From Paenibacillus puerhi (GTDB lineage: Bacteria; Bacillota; Bacilli; Paenibacillales; NBRC-103111): a stretch of 43,075 bases of DNA. Below the pieces are notes generated by a model, which did no database searches, was not told the DNA's origin, and worked only from the letters and a program-made list of their open reading frames with translations. Where the stretch lies: assembly GCF_009846885.1 (NCBI RefSeq), contig NZ_WUWM01000045.1:1-43075 (forward strand), written 5' to 3'. This document shows, one piece after another, positions 16,186-24,051 of this stretch; position 1 is the first letter of the stretch, and the number at the start of each line of letters is the position of its first letter. Both the position numbers and the translations under genes were made by a program.

Positions 16186-17934
16186 ATGGAGAAGAAAAAA
16201 CGTGTGCCGCCCCACACCAGAACCAATGTTATTTCGATGAAAATGGACGCCACGTTCTTTTTCGAGAAAGCCGTTCAATCGATGGACCGTTTTCACTACG
16301 ATAAGGCATTGAAGTATTTTCGCCGGGCGGCCGAATATGAGCCGGAAAATCCGGTCAATCATTGCAATCTGGCAGGACTGCTGTCCGAAATGGGCAATTA
16401 CGAGGAATCGAACCTTATCCTGCAGCATGTACTCGATCAGATCGATCCGTCGATGACGGAATGTTATTTTTATATGGCGAATAATTTTGCCAACATGGAA
16501 AACTATGAATCGGCGGAGACGGCCATCATCCGCTATCTCGAGAACGACCCGACCGGACAGTTTCTGGAGGAGTCGGAGGAGATGATGGAGCTGCTCCGCA
16601 TCGAGCTGGACCGACCGACTAAGCTGACGACGATCAAGAGCCGGGAGGGCATGTTCGAGCATGACCGGGCGCGCAGCATGCTGGAGGAAGGGAAGTTTTC
16701 GGAAGCGGTGCGCATATTGGAGAGCCTCGTCCGCAAGCATCCCGACTTTATGGCAGCGCGCAATAATCTGGCACTGGCCTATTACTATATGGGCCACTTC
16801 GAACGATCGGTGCAGATGATTCGCGAGGTGCTGGAGCTGGAGCCGGGAAATCTTCATGCTCTCTGCAATCTGGCGATTTTCTATCAGCATTTCGGCGACA
16901 AGGAGAACCTGTCGGGCTTGCTGGAGATTTTGCGTAAAACGTACCCCTTCCATCAGGACCATGTGTTTAAGCTGGCGACAACGATGGGTATTTTAAGTGA
17001 ACACGATAAAGCTTACCGCTTGTTTAAACGGCTGCTGAAGTCCGGGGACGCGGGGCTGGATCCATGCTTGTTCCATTACGCTGCCGTGGCTGCGTATAAC
17101 ACAGGCCGCAAGGTGGAAGCGGAGCGGCTGTGGCGGCAGACGGAGAAATTCGACCCCGGCTCGGAGATCCCGAGGTTTTACCTCAATCTGCTCTCGCGCG
17201 ACCGGGAGGATGAGCCTAAGGCGCAGGTCAGCTACCACTATCATCTGCCCTTCGAGGAACAGTTCCGGGGCCTGGAGAAGATGGAGGGCGGCTTGCCGGA
17301 CCATCTGAAGAAGGACCCATTGGTGCGGTCCTCTTTCTTCTGGGCGCTGCGTCACGGTGATATGGATACGAAGCTGCAGGTGATTCAGGCCTTCGGACTG
17401 ATCGGCGACGATGAGGTCAGGGATGCGCTAACCGCGTTTATCCAGGAGCCGGAAGAAGACGACTATTTGAAGAAAATGGCGGTCTTCGTGCTTCGCAGCA
17501 TGGGGGTTAAAGAGCCGCTGGCAGCCGTGCTGGAGGGCAAAGAGACGATGGTCGCTCCTTCGCCCCCATCTCCCAACCTGCCGGTATGGGAGCGCAAGTG
17601 GCAGTCCGTGATGGAGCTGGCGCTAGCCCAAATGGCCAAGCGATATGATATGGTTCAACAGTACGATTTGCAGACGCTTTGGGTAGAATACTTAACAAGG
17701 GTATTCCCTGCCGTACCCAAGCTTACGAAGCTGGAGGGCTGGGCAGCCGCGCTGGAATATTGGGTGGCCAAGATGCACCGCCGCCCGGTCAGCTTCCAGG
17801 AGACAGCGGAGCGGTATGGCGTGTCCGTGGTGACCGTCAGCAAAAATGCGAAGCTGATCGATGAGGCATGCGGCTTGCGAGAGAAAATGGATTCCATCTT
17901 CCGGAAGCTGCCGGGGCTGGATTCTCCATCATAA
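16186..17934 (+). CDS. Tetratricopeptide-repeat protein (YvcD-position)
   Basis: A 582-aa cytoplasmic protein with at least two blocks of tetratricopeptide repeats: residues about 20-105 (YDKALKYFRRAAEYEPENP and following) and about 155-235 (FSEAVRILESLVRKHPDF and following). A C-terminal third (from about 440) ends in a helix-turn-helix-like segment ETAERYGVSVVTVSKNAKLI. No signal peptide. The ATG at 16186 is preferred over the GTG at 16174 because GGAGGTG lies 9 nt before it. It sits directly upstream of trxB, like B. subtilis YvcD. Molecular role unknown; protein-protein scaffolding is the family expectation. Confidence 0.85.
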   Translation: MEKKKRVPPHTRTNVISMKMDATFFFEKAVQSMDRFHYDKALKYFRRAAEYEPENPVNHCNLAGLLSEMGNYEESNLILQHVLDQIDPSMTECYFYMANNFANMENYESAETAIIRYLENDPTGQFLEESEEMMELLRIELDRPTKLTTIKSREGMFEHDRARSMLEEGKFSEAVRILESLVRKHPDFMAARNNLALAYYYMGHFERSVQMIREVLELEPGNLHALCNLAIFYQHFGDKENLSGLLEILRKTYPFHQDHVFKLATTMGILSEHDKAYRLFKRLLKSGDAGLDPCLFHYAAVAAYNTGRKVEAERLWRQTEKFDPGSEIPRFYLNLLSRDREDEPKAQVSYHYHLPFEEQFRGLEKMEGGLPDHLKKDPLVRSSFFWALRHGDMDTKLQVIQAFGLIGDDEVRDALTAFIQEPEEDDYLKKMAVFVLRSMGVKEPLAAVLEGKETMVAPSPPSPNLPVWERKWQSVMELALAQMAKRYDMVQQYDLQTLWVEYLTRVFPAVPKLTKLEGWAAALEYWVAKMHRRPVSFQETAERYGVSVVTVSKNAKLIDEACGLREKMDSIFRKLPGLDSPS

Positions 17935-17975
17935 ATGAGGTTGATGAACTGTCTGTTAGGGAGGAGATTTCGCAT

Positions 17976-18923
17976 ATGCATAAAGTAATCGTAATCGGTA
18001 CAGGTCCTGCGGGGTTAACAGCGGCGATCTATCTGGCCCGCGCCAATCTGAATCCGCTCGTCATCGAAGGACCTGAGCCTGGAGGACAGCTGACGACGAC
18101 AACCGAGGTAGAAAACTTCCCGGGATTTCCCGAAGGGATCATGGGTCCGGAATTGATGGCCAACATGCGCAAGCAGGCTGAACGCTTTGGCGCTCAGTTC
18201 AAGACCGGCTGGGTGAATAAAGTAGAGCTGTCCAAGCGCCCGTTCAAGCTTAATGTAGAGGGGCTCGGGGATATCGAGGCGGAATCGCTTATTATTTCGA
18301 CCGGAGCGTCCGCAAAGCTGCTCGGCATCGAGAACGAGAAAGAAAGCATCGGGCGGGGCGTCAGCACCTGCGCGACCTGTGACGGCTTTTTCTTCCGCGG
18401 CAAGAAAATTATTGTAGTAGGCGGCGGCGACTCGGCCATGGAAGAAGCGAACTTCCTGACACGGTTCGCCAGCGAAGTAAAGCTGGTACACCGCCGGTCC
18501 GAGCTGCGCGCCTCGAAGATCATGCAGGACCGTGCCCGGGAGAACGAGAAGATCGCCTGGGGGCTGAATCGCACTCCGCTTGAGGTTATTGCCGGAGATA
18601 AAGGCGTGACCGGTCTGAAGGTGAAGAACAATGAGACGGGCGAAGAGGAGATTTTGGAAACTGACGGCATTTTCGTCGCGATCGGCCACAAACCGAACAC
18701 CGATTTCCTTGAGGGTCAAATCGTAACGGATGAGGTAGGCTATATCCTGGTGAAGCCGGGAACCTCGCAAACGAATGTGGAAGGCGTATTCGCCTGCGGC
18801 GACGTACAGGACAGCAAGTACAGACAAGCGATAACGGCAGCGGGAAGCGGCTGCATGGCTGCGCTGGACTGCGAGAAGTTTCTGGATGGCCATATGGTTC
18901 ATGACTGGAGCCAGTCTCTTTAA
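17976..18923 (+). CDS. trxB: Thioredoxin-disulfide reductase
   Basis: A 315-aa flavoprotein that reduces thioredoxin with NADPH. FAD-binding GTGPAG (8-13), redox-active pair Cys132-Ala-Thr-Cys135, NADPH-binding GGGDSAMEEA (149-158), and the C-terminal FAD motif FACGDVQD. ATG at 17976 with GGGAGGAG upstream. A strong terminator follows. Presence between the TPR gene and the rapZ cluster matches B. subtilis order. Confidence 0.97.
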   Translation: MHKVIVIGTGPAGLTAAIYLARANLNPLVIEGPEPGGQLTTTTEVENFPGFPEGIMGPELMANMRKQAERFGAQFKTGWVNKVELSKRPFKLNVEGLGDIEAESLIISTGASAKLLGIENEKESIGRGVSTCATCDGFFFRGKKIIVVGGGDSAMEEANFLTRFASEVKLVHRRSELRASKIMQDRARENEKIAWGLNRTPLEVIAGDKGVTGLKVKNNETGEEEILETDGIFVAIGHKPNTDFLEGQIVTDEVGYILVKPGTSQTNVEGVFACGDVQDSKYRQAITAAGSGCMAALDCEKFLDGHMVHDWSQSL

Positions 18924-18936
18924 TCGGCAAGCGGGT

Positions 18937-18968
18937 AAACGCGGGACACAAGCAGGTCCCGCGTTTTT
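18937..18968 (+). terminator. Terminator of trxB
   Basis: Stem AAACGCGGGAC / GTCCCGCGTTT (11 bp) with an 8-nt loop, running into TTTTT. Confidence 0.9.
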
Positions 18969-18982
18969 CCCATGAGGCCGTC

Positions 18983-19011
18983 TTGACCTCCCGGCAGCGT
19001 TGCCTTATAGT
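18983..19011 (+). promoter_or_regulatory. Promoter for the glcK-rapZ-yvcK-whiA operon
   Basis: TTGACC, 17-bp spacer, TATAGT, located just past the trxB terminator. It predicts a 5' UTR of about 190 nt containing a hairpin GGCTGTG/CACAGCC (19143-19161) and a bulged hairpin at 19018-19047. Confidence 0.65.
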
Positions 19012-19083
19012 TGGAACAGGAGCGCTTGCCGTTTCGACGCTCTCCTCGAGGGCGTGTTCGATACCGCATCGTAGAGGGTACAC

Positions 19084-19185
19084 ATGGAAGTTGATGGAAT
19101 GACGCCTGTAATGCCTGATGGCTCTGCAGCGGCGTCGTCTTGGGCTGTGCAAATCACAGCCGTTTATTCATATAGGATTCAATAA
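19084..19185 (+). CDS. Possible leader ORF (33 aa), uncertain
   Basis: An ATG with GAGGG 4-8 nt upstream opens 33 codons in the long 5' UTR of the glucokinase gene, ending 25 bp before its ATG. The product (MEVDGMTPVMPDG and onward) resembles nothing I recognise. It overlaps the hairpin 19143-19161. It could be a regulatory leader peptide or simply untranslated leader. Confidence 0.22.
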   Translation: MEVDGMTPVMPDGSAAASSWAVQITAVYSYRIQ

Positions 19186-19210
19186 AGCACTTATGAGGTG
19201 AGATGCAGGT

Positions 19211-20161
19211 ATGGGAGATCAAGTGTACTTGGGTGTCGATTTGGGTGGAACCGCGATTAAGGTAGGTTTGTGCGACGTTGAGGGGAATTTGCTGTCAACG
19301 TACGAGGGGCCGACAGGCACAGAGCATGGCTCCGACGTCGTGCTGGAGAACATCGCACAGTATGCCCGCAAGATTGTATCCGAATCCGCATACACATGGG
19401 AGCAGGTAGCCGGAGTCGGGGCGGGAATCGCGGGGTTCATGGATATCCCCGAGGGCTTTATTAAGCTTTCTCCCAACCTGGGCTGGAGGAATGTGCCGGT
19501 CAAACGGATCTTGGAGGAAAAGCTCGGCAAGCCGGTGAAAATCGATAACGACGCCAACGTCGCAGCGCTTGGCGAAGCGTGGGCGGGAGCAGGCAAGGGC
19601 TATAACAATCTGGTGTGCTACACGCTCGGTACAGGCGTAGGCGGCGGAATTATCGTAGGCGGCCGGATCTATCAGGGATTCAACGGCATGGCTGGAGAGC
19701 TGGGCCATATTCCGCTTGTGCCGGACTTGGAAGCGGTCGATTGCGGCTGCGGCAAGAAGGGCTGCCTGGAGACGGTATCCTCCGCAACGGGGATTATTCG
19801 CATGGCCAAGGAAGCCGTAGAGCGCGGCGAGCACACGTCGCTGGCGCTTGTCGAGTCTATAATGGCTAAGGACGTCTTCGATGCGGCCAAGACCGGCGAT
19901 GAGACGGCAATCCGCATTATTAACCGGGCGGCGCTGTATCTCGGCAAATCGATGGCTATCGTATCCGTCATCGTCAATCCTCAGCGCTTCATCGTAGGCG
20001 GCGGCGTGTCCAAGGCGGGCGATATTTTATTCGAGGCCATCCGTAAATATTATCGTGAATGCGCACAGGAAACCTCTCAGGAAGGCGTGGATATCGTACC
20101 TGCTATTCTGGGCAACGACGCGGGCATCGTCGGTGCTGCAGGTCTGAATCTGCGCAGCTAG
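19211..20161 (+). CDS. glcK: ROK-family glucokinase
   Basis: A 316-aa sugar kinase of the ROK family, expected to phosphorylate glucose with ATP. N-terminal phosphate motif DLGGT (10-14), substrate region NDANVAALGEAWAGAG, and the ROK zinc motif CGCGKKGCLE with its upstream histidine (GELGHIP). First gene of the glcK-rapZ-yvcK-whiA unit; B. subtilis has the Nudix gene yvcI at this place, so the content differs here. Glucose specificity is inferred from family resemblance; other hexoses are possible. Confidence 0.9.
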   Translation: MGDQVYLGVDLGGTAIKVGLCDVEGNLLSTYEGPTGTEHGSDVVLENIAQYARKIVSESAYTWEQVAGVGAGIAGFMDIPEGFIKLSPNLGWRNVPVKRILEEKLGKPVKIDNDANVAALGEAWAGAGKGYNNLVCYTLGTGVGGGIIVGGRIYQGFNGMAGELGHIPLVPDLEAVDCGCGKKGCLETVSSATGIIRMAKEAVERGEHTSLALVESIMAKDVFDAAKTGDETAIRIINRAALYLGKSMAIVSVIVNPQRFIVGGGVSKAGDILFEAIRKYYRECAQETSQEGVDIVPAILGNDAGIVGAAGLNLRS

Positions 20162-20180
20162 TCCAAAGCTGTGAGATGCG

Positions 20181-20202
20181 GTCCGCGCAGGGATGCGCGG
20201 AC
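20181..20202 (+). other. Hairpin between glcK and rapZ
   Basis: Perfect 9-bp stem GTCCGCGCA / TGCGCGGAC with loop GGGA. No T-run follows, so it is read as an mRNA processing or stability element rather than a terminator. Confidence 0.45.
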
Positions 20203-20303
20203 TTGGCTATAAACCGGGAGCTTCCTTCATGCGGTTGCCCAAGCGATAGCGACGGCGGTAGCGGGGCTCTCCCAAGAAATTCGAGCAAAGGAGCTGTGTC
20301 CCC

Positions 20304-21203
20304 ATGGAAGAGTTGCATAGTTTGGGCAAGCTGGTCATCATCACCGGCATGTCCGGAGCGGGTAAAACAATCGCCGTGCAGAGCTTGGAGGATTTAGGCT
20401 TTTTTTGCGTAGATAATCTTCCTCCGGTGCTAATCCCCAAATTCGCCGAATTGATCGAGCAATCGAAGGGCCGAATCGGCAAGGTCGCGCTGGTGATCGA
20501 TTTGCGAGGCCGGGAATTTTTTAATACCTTATCCGAGTCGCTTCGTTACCTGCATGACAACCATACGCTTACTTACGAAATTCTGTTCCTGGATGCTACG
20601 GACGGGACTCTTGTGCAGCGCTATAAGGAAAGCCGCAGGAAGCATCCGCTGGCCCCGACGGGAGCTCCGCTGGAGGGCATTCATCAAGAGCGCAAGCTGC
20701 TGGAGGAGCTGAAGGGCCTCGCTACCCAGGTTATCGATACGAGTAGTCTGAAACCCGCTCAGTTGAAGGAACGTATTGTATCCAGGTTTACGAACCTGGG
20801 AACGGGCAGCATTTCGATCAACGTCATTTCCTTCGGCTTCAAGTATGGCATCCCGATCGATGCCGACCTCATCTTTGACGTCCGTTTTCTTCCGAACCCT
20901 CATTACGTCGATACGCTTCGTCCGAATACAGGGCAGGACCCTGAGGTATATGATTATGTAATGAAGTGGGGCGAAACCCAGGAGTTCCTGATTAAGCTGC
21001 TCGATATGCTGCACTTTCTCGTTCCCCAGTACAAGAAGGAAGGCAAGAGCCAGGTCGTCATCGGGATCGGCTGCACGGGCGGAAAGCATCGCTCGGTTGC
21101 AATCGCCGAATATTTGGGAAGAGTGATGGGCAACAGCGAAACGGAATTCGTGCGCGTAAGCCATCGGGATTCGGAGCGCGACCGGACTGAGGTGAAGCGA
21201 TGA
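20304..21203 (+). CDS. rapZ: RapZ-family RNase adapter / nucleotide-binding protein
   Basis: A 299-aa YvcJ/RapZ protein. Walker A GMSGAGKT (15-22) begins the N-terminal kinase-like domain. The C-terminal domain contains the conserved GIGCTGGKHRS motif and ends in a basic segment. In enterobacteria RapZ presents GlmZ RNA to RNase E; in Bacillus the homologue YvcJ hydrolyses nucleotides and its cellular role is less clear. ATG with AAAGGAG upstream; the stop overlaps the yvcK start. Confidence 0.95.
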   Translation: MEELHSLGKLVIITGMSGAGKTIAVQSLEDLGFFCVDNLPPVLIPKFAELIEQSKGRIGKVALVIDLRGREFFNTLSESLRYLHDNHTLTYEILFLDATDGTLVQRYKESRRKHPLAPTGAPLEGIHQERKLLEELKGLATQVIDTSSLKPAQLKERIVSRFTNLGTGSISINVISFGFKYGIPIDADLIFDVRFLPNPHYVDTLRPNTGQDPEVYDYVMKWGETQEFLIKLLDMLHFLVPQYKKEGKSQVVIGIGCTGGKHRSVAIAEYLGRVMGNSETEFVRVSHRDSERDRTEVKR

Positions 21204-22189
21204 GCCACGTTCCCCAGACGGACGCCTATCTGCCGAAGATTGTTGTGCTGGGCGGCGGAACGGGCTTGTCGGTCATGCTGAGGGGACTGAAGCAGAAGCC
21301 TATCGACATAACGGCGATCGTGACGGTGGCCGACGATGGCGGAAGCTCAGGCATTCTGCGGTCGGAGCTTGCGATCATACCGCCTGGTGATATTCGCAAC
21401 GTACTAAGCGCGCTGGCCGATGTGGAGCCGCTGCTGGGCGAGCTGCTGGACTACCGCTTCGATAAGGGCAATGGATTAGCCGGGCATAGTTTGGGCAATC
21501 TGATGTTGGCGGCTATGCGCGACATTACGGGCGACTTCGTCACGGGTGTCCGGGAGCTAAGCAAGGTGCTGGCCGTGCGGGGCAGGGTGCTTCCCTCCGC
21601 CAATCAGGCGCTTGTTCTCCGCGCGGAGATGGAGGATGGCTCGATTATCGAAGGCGAGTCCAAAATTCCGAAGGCGGGCGGAGTGATCCGGAGAGTCAGT
21701 ATCGAGCCGAAGGACGCCGAGGCCTTGCCGGAAGCTCTGGAGGCGCTGCGCCAGGCAGATGCGATCCTGGTCGGCCCAGGAAGCTTGTACACGAGTATTT
21801 TGCCTAACCTGCTCGTTCCCGAAATTACACAAACGATAGTCCAGTCAAACGCTCTCAAGATGTTTATTTGCAACGTGATGACACAGCCGGGAGAAACGGA
21901 TGATTACAAGGTAAGCGACCATCTGAAGGCCGTTCGCGACCACGTCGGCGAAGACTTGTTCGACTACGTGATCGTAAACAACGGCGAGATCCCCGAACAG
22001 GTCCAGACGAAGTATGCCGAGAAGGGCGCCAAGGTGGTCCATCTGGATCTGGACGAAGTGACCCGCCAAGGCTACAAGGTAATCGCGGATCAGCTGGTAT
22101 TGTTCCGGACCTATTTGCGGCATGACGCCGAGAGGCTGAGTCAGCACATTTATCAGTTGGTGGAGAGCTGGATGTTCAAGAAGAGGTGA
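21200..22189 (+). CDS. yvcK: YvcK, gluconeogenesis/morphogenesis factor
   Basis: A 329-aa CofD-like protein with the N-terminal nucleotide-binding GGGTGLS (18-24) and the DDGGSSGILR motif. In B. subtilis YvcK is needed for growth on gluconeogenic carbon and for cell shape, and binds UDP-GlcNAc. The ATG overlaps the rapZ stop by 4 bp and whiA follows by 6 bp, the invariant rapZ-yvcK-whiA arrangement. Confidence 0.95.
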   Translation: MSHVPQTDAYLPKIVVLGGGTGLSVMLRGLKQKPIDITAIVTVADDGGSSGILRSELAIIPPGDIRNVLSALADVEPLLGELLDYRFDKGNGLAGHSLGNLMLAAMRDITGDFVTGVRELSKVLAVRGRVLPSANQALVLRAEMEDGSIIEGESKIPKAGGVIRRVSIEPKDAEALPEALEALRQADAILVGPGSLYTSILPNLLVPEITQTIVQSNALKMFICNVMTQPGETDDYKVSDHLKAVRDHVGEDLFDYVIVNNGEIPEQVQTKYAEKGAKVVHLDLDEVTRQGYKVIADQLVLFRTYLRHDAERLSQHIYQLVESWMFKKR

Positions 22190-22195
22190 TGCAAC

Positions 22196-23122
22196 ATGTC
22201 CTTCGCCGCTCAAACGAAAAAAGAGTTGACGTTGATGGAGTCCGACCGCTGCTGTGAGCGGGCGGAGCTGTCCTCGCTTATTCGCATGAACGGTTCCGTA
22301 CAGCTGTCCAGTCAAAAGGTTGTGCTGGATATCTCGACGGAGAACGCCGCGATCGCCAGACGCATTTATTCGCTGCTGAAAAAAACGTTTCATGTGCATA
22401 CCGAGCTTCTGGTGCGGAAGAAGATGCGATTGAAGAAAAATAATGTATACATTGTGAGAGTACCAGCTCAGGTACAGCATATACTAAAAGAGCTGGATAT
22501 CGTCTCCGAAGGTTTTTTGTTCACGGATGGCATCGAGGAGTCGATCATTCAGTCAGACTGCTGCAAGCGGGCTTATCTTCGAGGGGCGTTTTTGGCTGGG
22601 GGCTCGGTCAACAATCCCGAAGGCTCGTCTTACCACCTGGAGATTTACTCCATGTACGAGGAGCACTGCAAGGCGCTCTGCAAGCTGGCTAACGAATTCG
22701 ATCTTAACGCCCGCTGCATAGAACGAAAAAAAGGTTTTGTGCTGTACATCAAGGAAGGCGAAAAGATTATCGATTTCCTGAGTCTGATCGGAGCCCATCA
22801 GGCGCTGCTGCGGTTCGAGGATGTACGGATCATGAAGGATATGCGCAACTCCGTCAACCGGCTCGTCAATTGCGAAACGGCGAATCTCAACAAGACGATC
22901 GGAGCGGCTGTCCGTCAGATCGATAATATCCGCTTGCTGCAGAAGCAGATAGGTCTGGAAAACTTGCCGGAGAAGCTGCGGGAAGTGGCGGAAATCCGGT
23001 TGAAGCATCCGGATATGAATCTGAAGGAAGTCGGCGATATGCTCAAGGGAAGCGTCAGTAAGTCCGGAGTCAACCATCGGTTGCGCAAGATTGATGAAAT
23101 GGCAGAAAAGCTGAGAAAGTAA
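22196..23122 (+). CDS. whiA: DNA-binding protein WhiA
   Basis: A 308-aa WhiA protein: a degenerate LAGLIDADG homing-endonuclease-like N-terminal domain (about 1-215; RGAFLAGGSVNNPE near residue 125) and a C-terminal helix-turn-helix (LKEVGDMLKGSVSKSGVNHR). In actinomycetes it activates sporulation division; in Bacillus it affects chromosome segregation and division. Start ATG with AAGAGGTG upstream. Confidence 0.95.
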   Translation: MSFAAQTKKELTLMESDRCCERAELSSLIRMNGSVQLSSQKVVLDISTENAAIARRIYSLLKKTFHVHTELLVRKKMRLKKNNVYIVRVPAQVQHILKELDIVSEGFLFTDGIEESIIQSDCCKRAYLRGAFLAGGSVNNPEGSSYHLEIYSMYEEHCKALCKLANEFDLNARCIERKKGFVLYIKEGEKIIDFLSLIGAHQALLRFEDVRIMKDMRNSVNRLVNCETANLNKTIGAAVRQIDNIRLLQKQIGLENLPEKLREVAEIRLKHPDMNLKEVGDMLKGSVSKSGVNHRLRKIDEMAEKLRK

Positions 23123-23141
23123 AGAGGGTAATAGGCAAATG

Positions 23142-23173
23142 TAGAATTTTTGTGTAAATCATCAAAAATTCTA
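23142..23173 (+). terminator. AT-rich hairpin after whiA
   Basis: 11-bp stem TAGAATTTTTG / CAAAAATTCTA with a 10-nt loop. There is no clean T-run on the plus side, so its role as terminator is moderate. The HPr promoter starts in its 3' arm. Confidence 0.45.
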
Positions 23174-23191
23174 GTGCATAACGCCGAAAAA

Positions 23192-23200
23192 TGCTATACT
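23192..23200 (+). promoter_or_regulatory. Extended -10 promoter for the HPr gene
   Basis: TGCTATACT, an extended -10 with a poor -35 (TAGTGC at 17 bp). It predicts a leader of about 185 nt in which AGCACC (23277-23282) can pair with GGTGCT (23315-23320). Confidence 0.5.
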
Positions 23201-23391
23201 AATTGAAAACCGCAGTGTTTTATCGAGATTGCTGTTTGTAAGCGATTCATGCTGAGTTAGCGTTATTTTTCACGAGGAGCACCTTCCGGGCGGTTCCTTA
23301 GCCGGATGCCGGCGGGGTGCTGCATCTGAACTTTATCTATAGGGCCAGCGCCTTCATGGATGAGCAATTAAAAGTAGGGGGTATTGGTTGC

Positions 23392-23661
23392 ATGTCGAGA
23401 CGCCCAGTAGTCGTCAAGTTGAAAACAGGCCTTCATGCCAGACCGGCGGCACTTTTCGTACAGGAAGCGAATAAGTTTTCTTCCGAGATCTTCGTGGAGA
23501 AGGATGAGAAGAAGGTCAATGCCAAGAGCATCATGGGGATTATGAGCCTTGCGATAAGTACGGGGACCGAAGTTCATATAAGTGCGGAGGGTTCGGACGC
23601 CGAGCAGGCTGTAAACGCTTTAGTCACCCTTGTCAGCAAAGAAGAGCTCGAGAACCAATAA
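23392..23661 (+). CDS. HPr-family phosphocarrier protein at the crh locus
   Basis: An 89-aa HPr-like protein. The active-site motif is TGLHARPA with His15, and the regulatory site is KSIMGIM with Ser46. In B. subtilis the gene at this position (after whiA) is crh, which has Gln15 and cannot be phosphorylated by Enzyme I. Here the body resembles Crh (LFVQEANKFSS, NAKSIMGIMSLAIS), but His15 is present, so both PTS phosphotransfer and HPrK-dependent Ser46 phosphorylation are possible. ATG at 23392 with AGGGGG upstream. A second ptsH elsewhere cannot be excluded. Confidence 0.9.
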   Translation: MSRRPVVVKLKTGLHARPAALFVQEANKFSSEIFVEKDEKKVNAKSIMGIMSLAISTGTEVHISAEGSDAEQAVNALVTLVSKEELENQ

Positions 23662-23673
23662 GTACCAGGCAGG

Positions 23674-23696
23674 CAAGCTTCCGCTACGGAAGCTTG
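23674..23696 (+). terminator. Strong hairpin after the HPr gene
   Basis: 10-bp stem CAAGCTTCCG / CGGAAGCTTG with loop CTA, 12 bp after the stop codon. The T content behind it is low (TTGCCATTG), so it may be a stability element, with the canonical terminator at 23826. Confidence 0.5.
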
Positions 23697-23743
23697 TTGC
23701 CATTGACCGTGTCCTTCCCGGCTGCAAGGCCATCGCGAACTCG

Positions 23744-23769
23744 GCAATCCGTCTTCATTGAAGGATTGC
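23744..23769 (+). other. Hairpin in the gap after HPr
   Basis: Stem GCAATCC / GGATTGC (7 bp) with inner TTCATTGAA. With 23674-23696 and 23826-23856 it forms a series of three hairpins in an ORF-free stretch: a long 3' UTR or a small RNA. Confidence 0.35.
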
Positions 23770-23825
23770 TGGATGCGGACCGAATCAATTGTACGCGCTT
23801 ACAGTTTATCTTGACGCTGACCCCG

Positions 23826-23856
23826 AACCCGACGGCCGAGCCGGACGGGTTTTTTG
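23826..23856 (+). terminator. Rho-independent terminator upstream of the stalk-domain gene
   Basis: Stem AACCCG / CGGGTT with inner ACGGC/GCCG pairing and a run of six T. It ends whatever transcript crosses 23697-23825, probably the HPr mRNA. Confidence 0.8.
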
Positions 23857-23890
23857 CTGTTTTCTGATACCGGGAAGAAAGGGGAGCCGA

Positions 23891-23999
23891 GGTTAGGGCG
23901 ATAATGTGTATGTTTCGTGAACAGAAGAGGTAATGGTTCCGCTGTAAAAAATCGCCACTCGAAAGACCGCAACCTTTGCCCGGGGGCAAGCGTCTAACC
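23891..23999 (+). ncRNA. Candidate structured 5' leader (three-way-junction-like)
   Basis: A closing stem GGTTAG (23891-23896) / CTAACC (23994-23999) encloses GCGAT (23898-23902) / ATCGC (23951-23955) and TTGCC (23976-23980) / GGCAA (23985-23989). This 109-nt domain sits 52 nt before the start of a secreted stalk-domain gene. I could not match it to a known riboswitch class; the c-di-GMP-I (GEMM) core sequences were not found. No transcription start could be fixed, so whether it is transcribed is inferred. Confidence 0.3.
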
Positions 24000-24051
24000 A
24001 TTCGACATCCTTGGAGTCTTGAAACAAGCAGAAAGAAGGAGTAGAGAAGAA

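Noticed and set aside
23891..24051. c-di-GMP-I (GEMM) or cobalamin riboswitch identity for the folded leader
   Set aside because: Short resemblances (CGAAAG, CGCAA, CTAA; GCCACT) exist, but the conserved cores and their order are missing, so no class is assigned.
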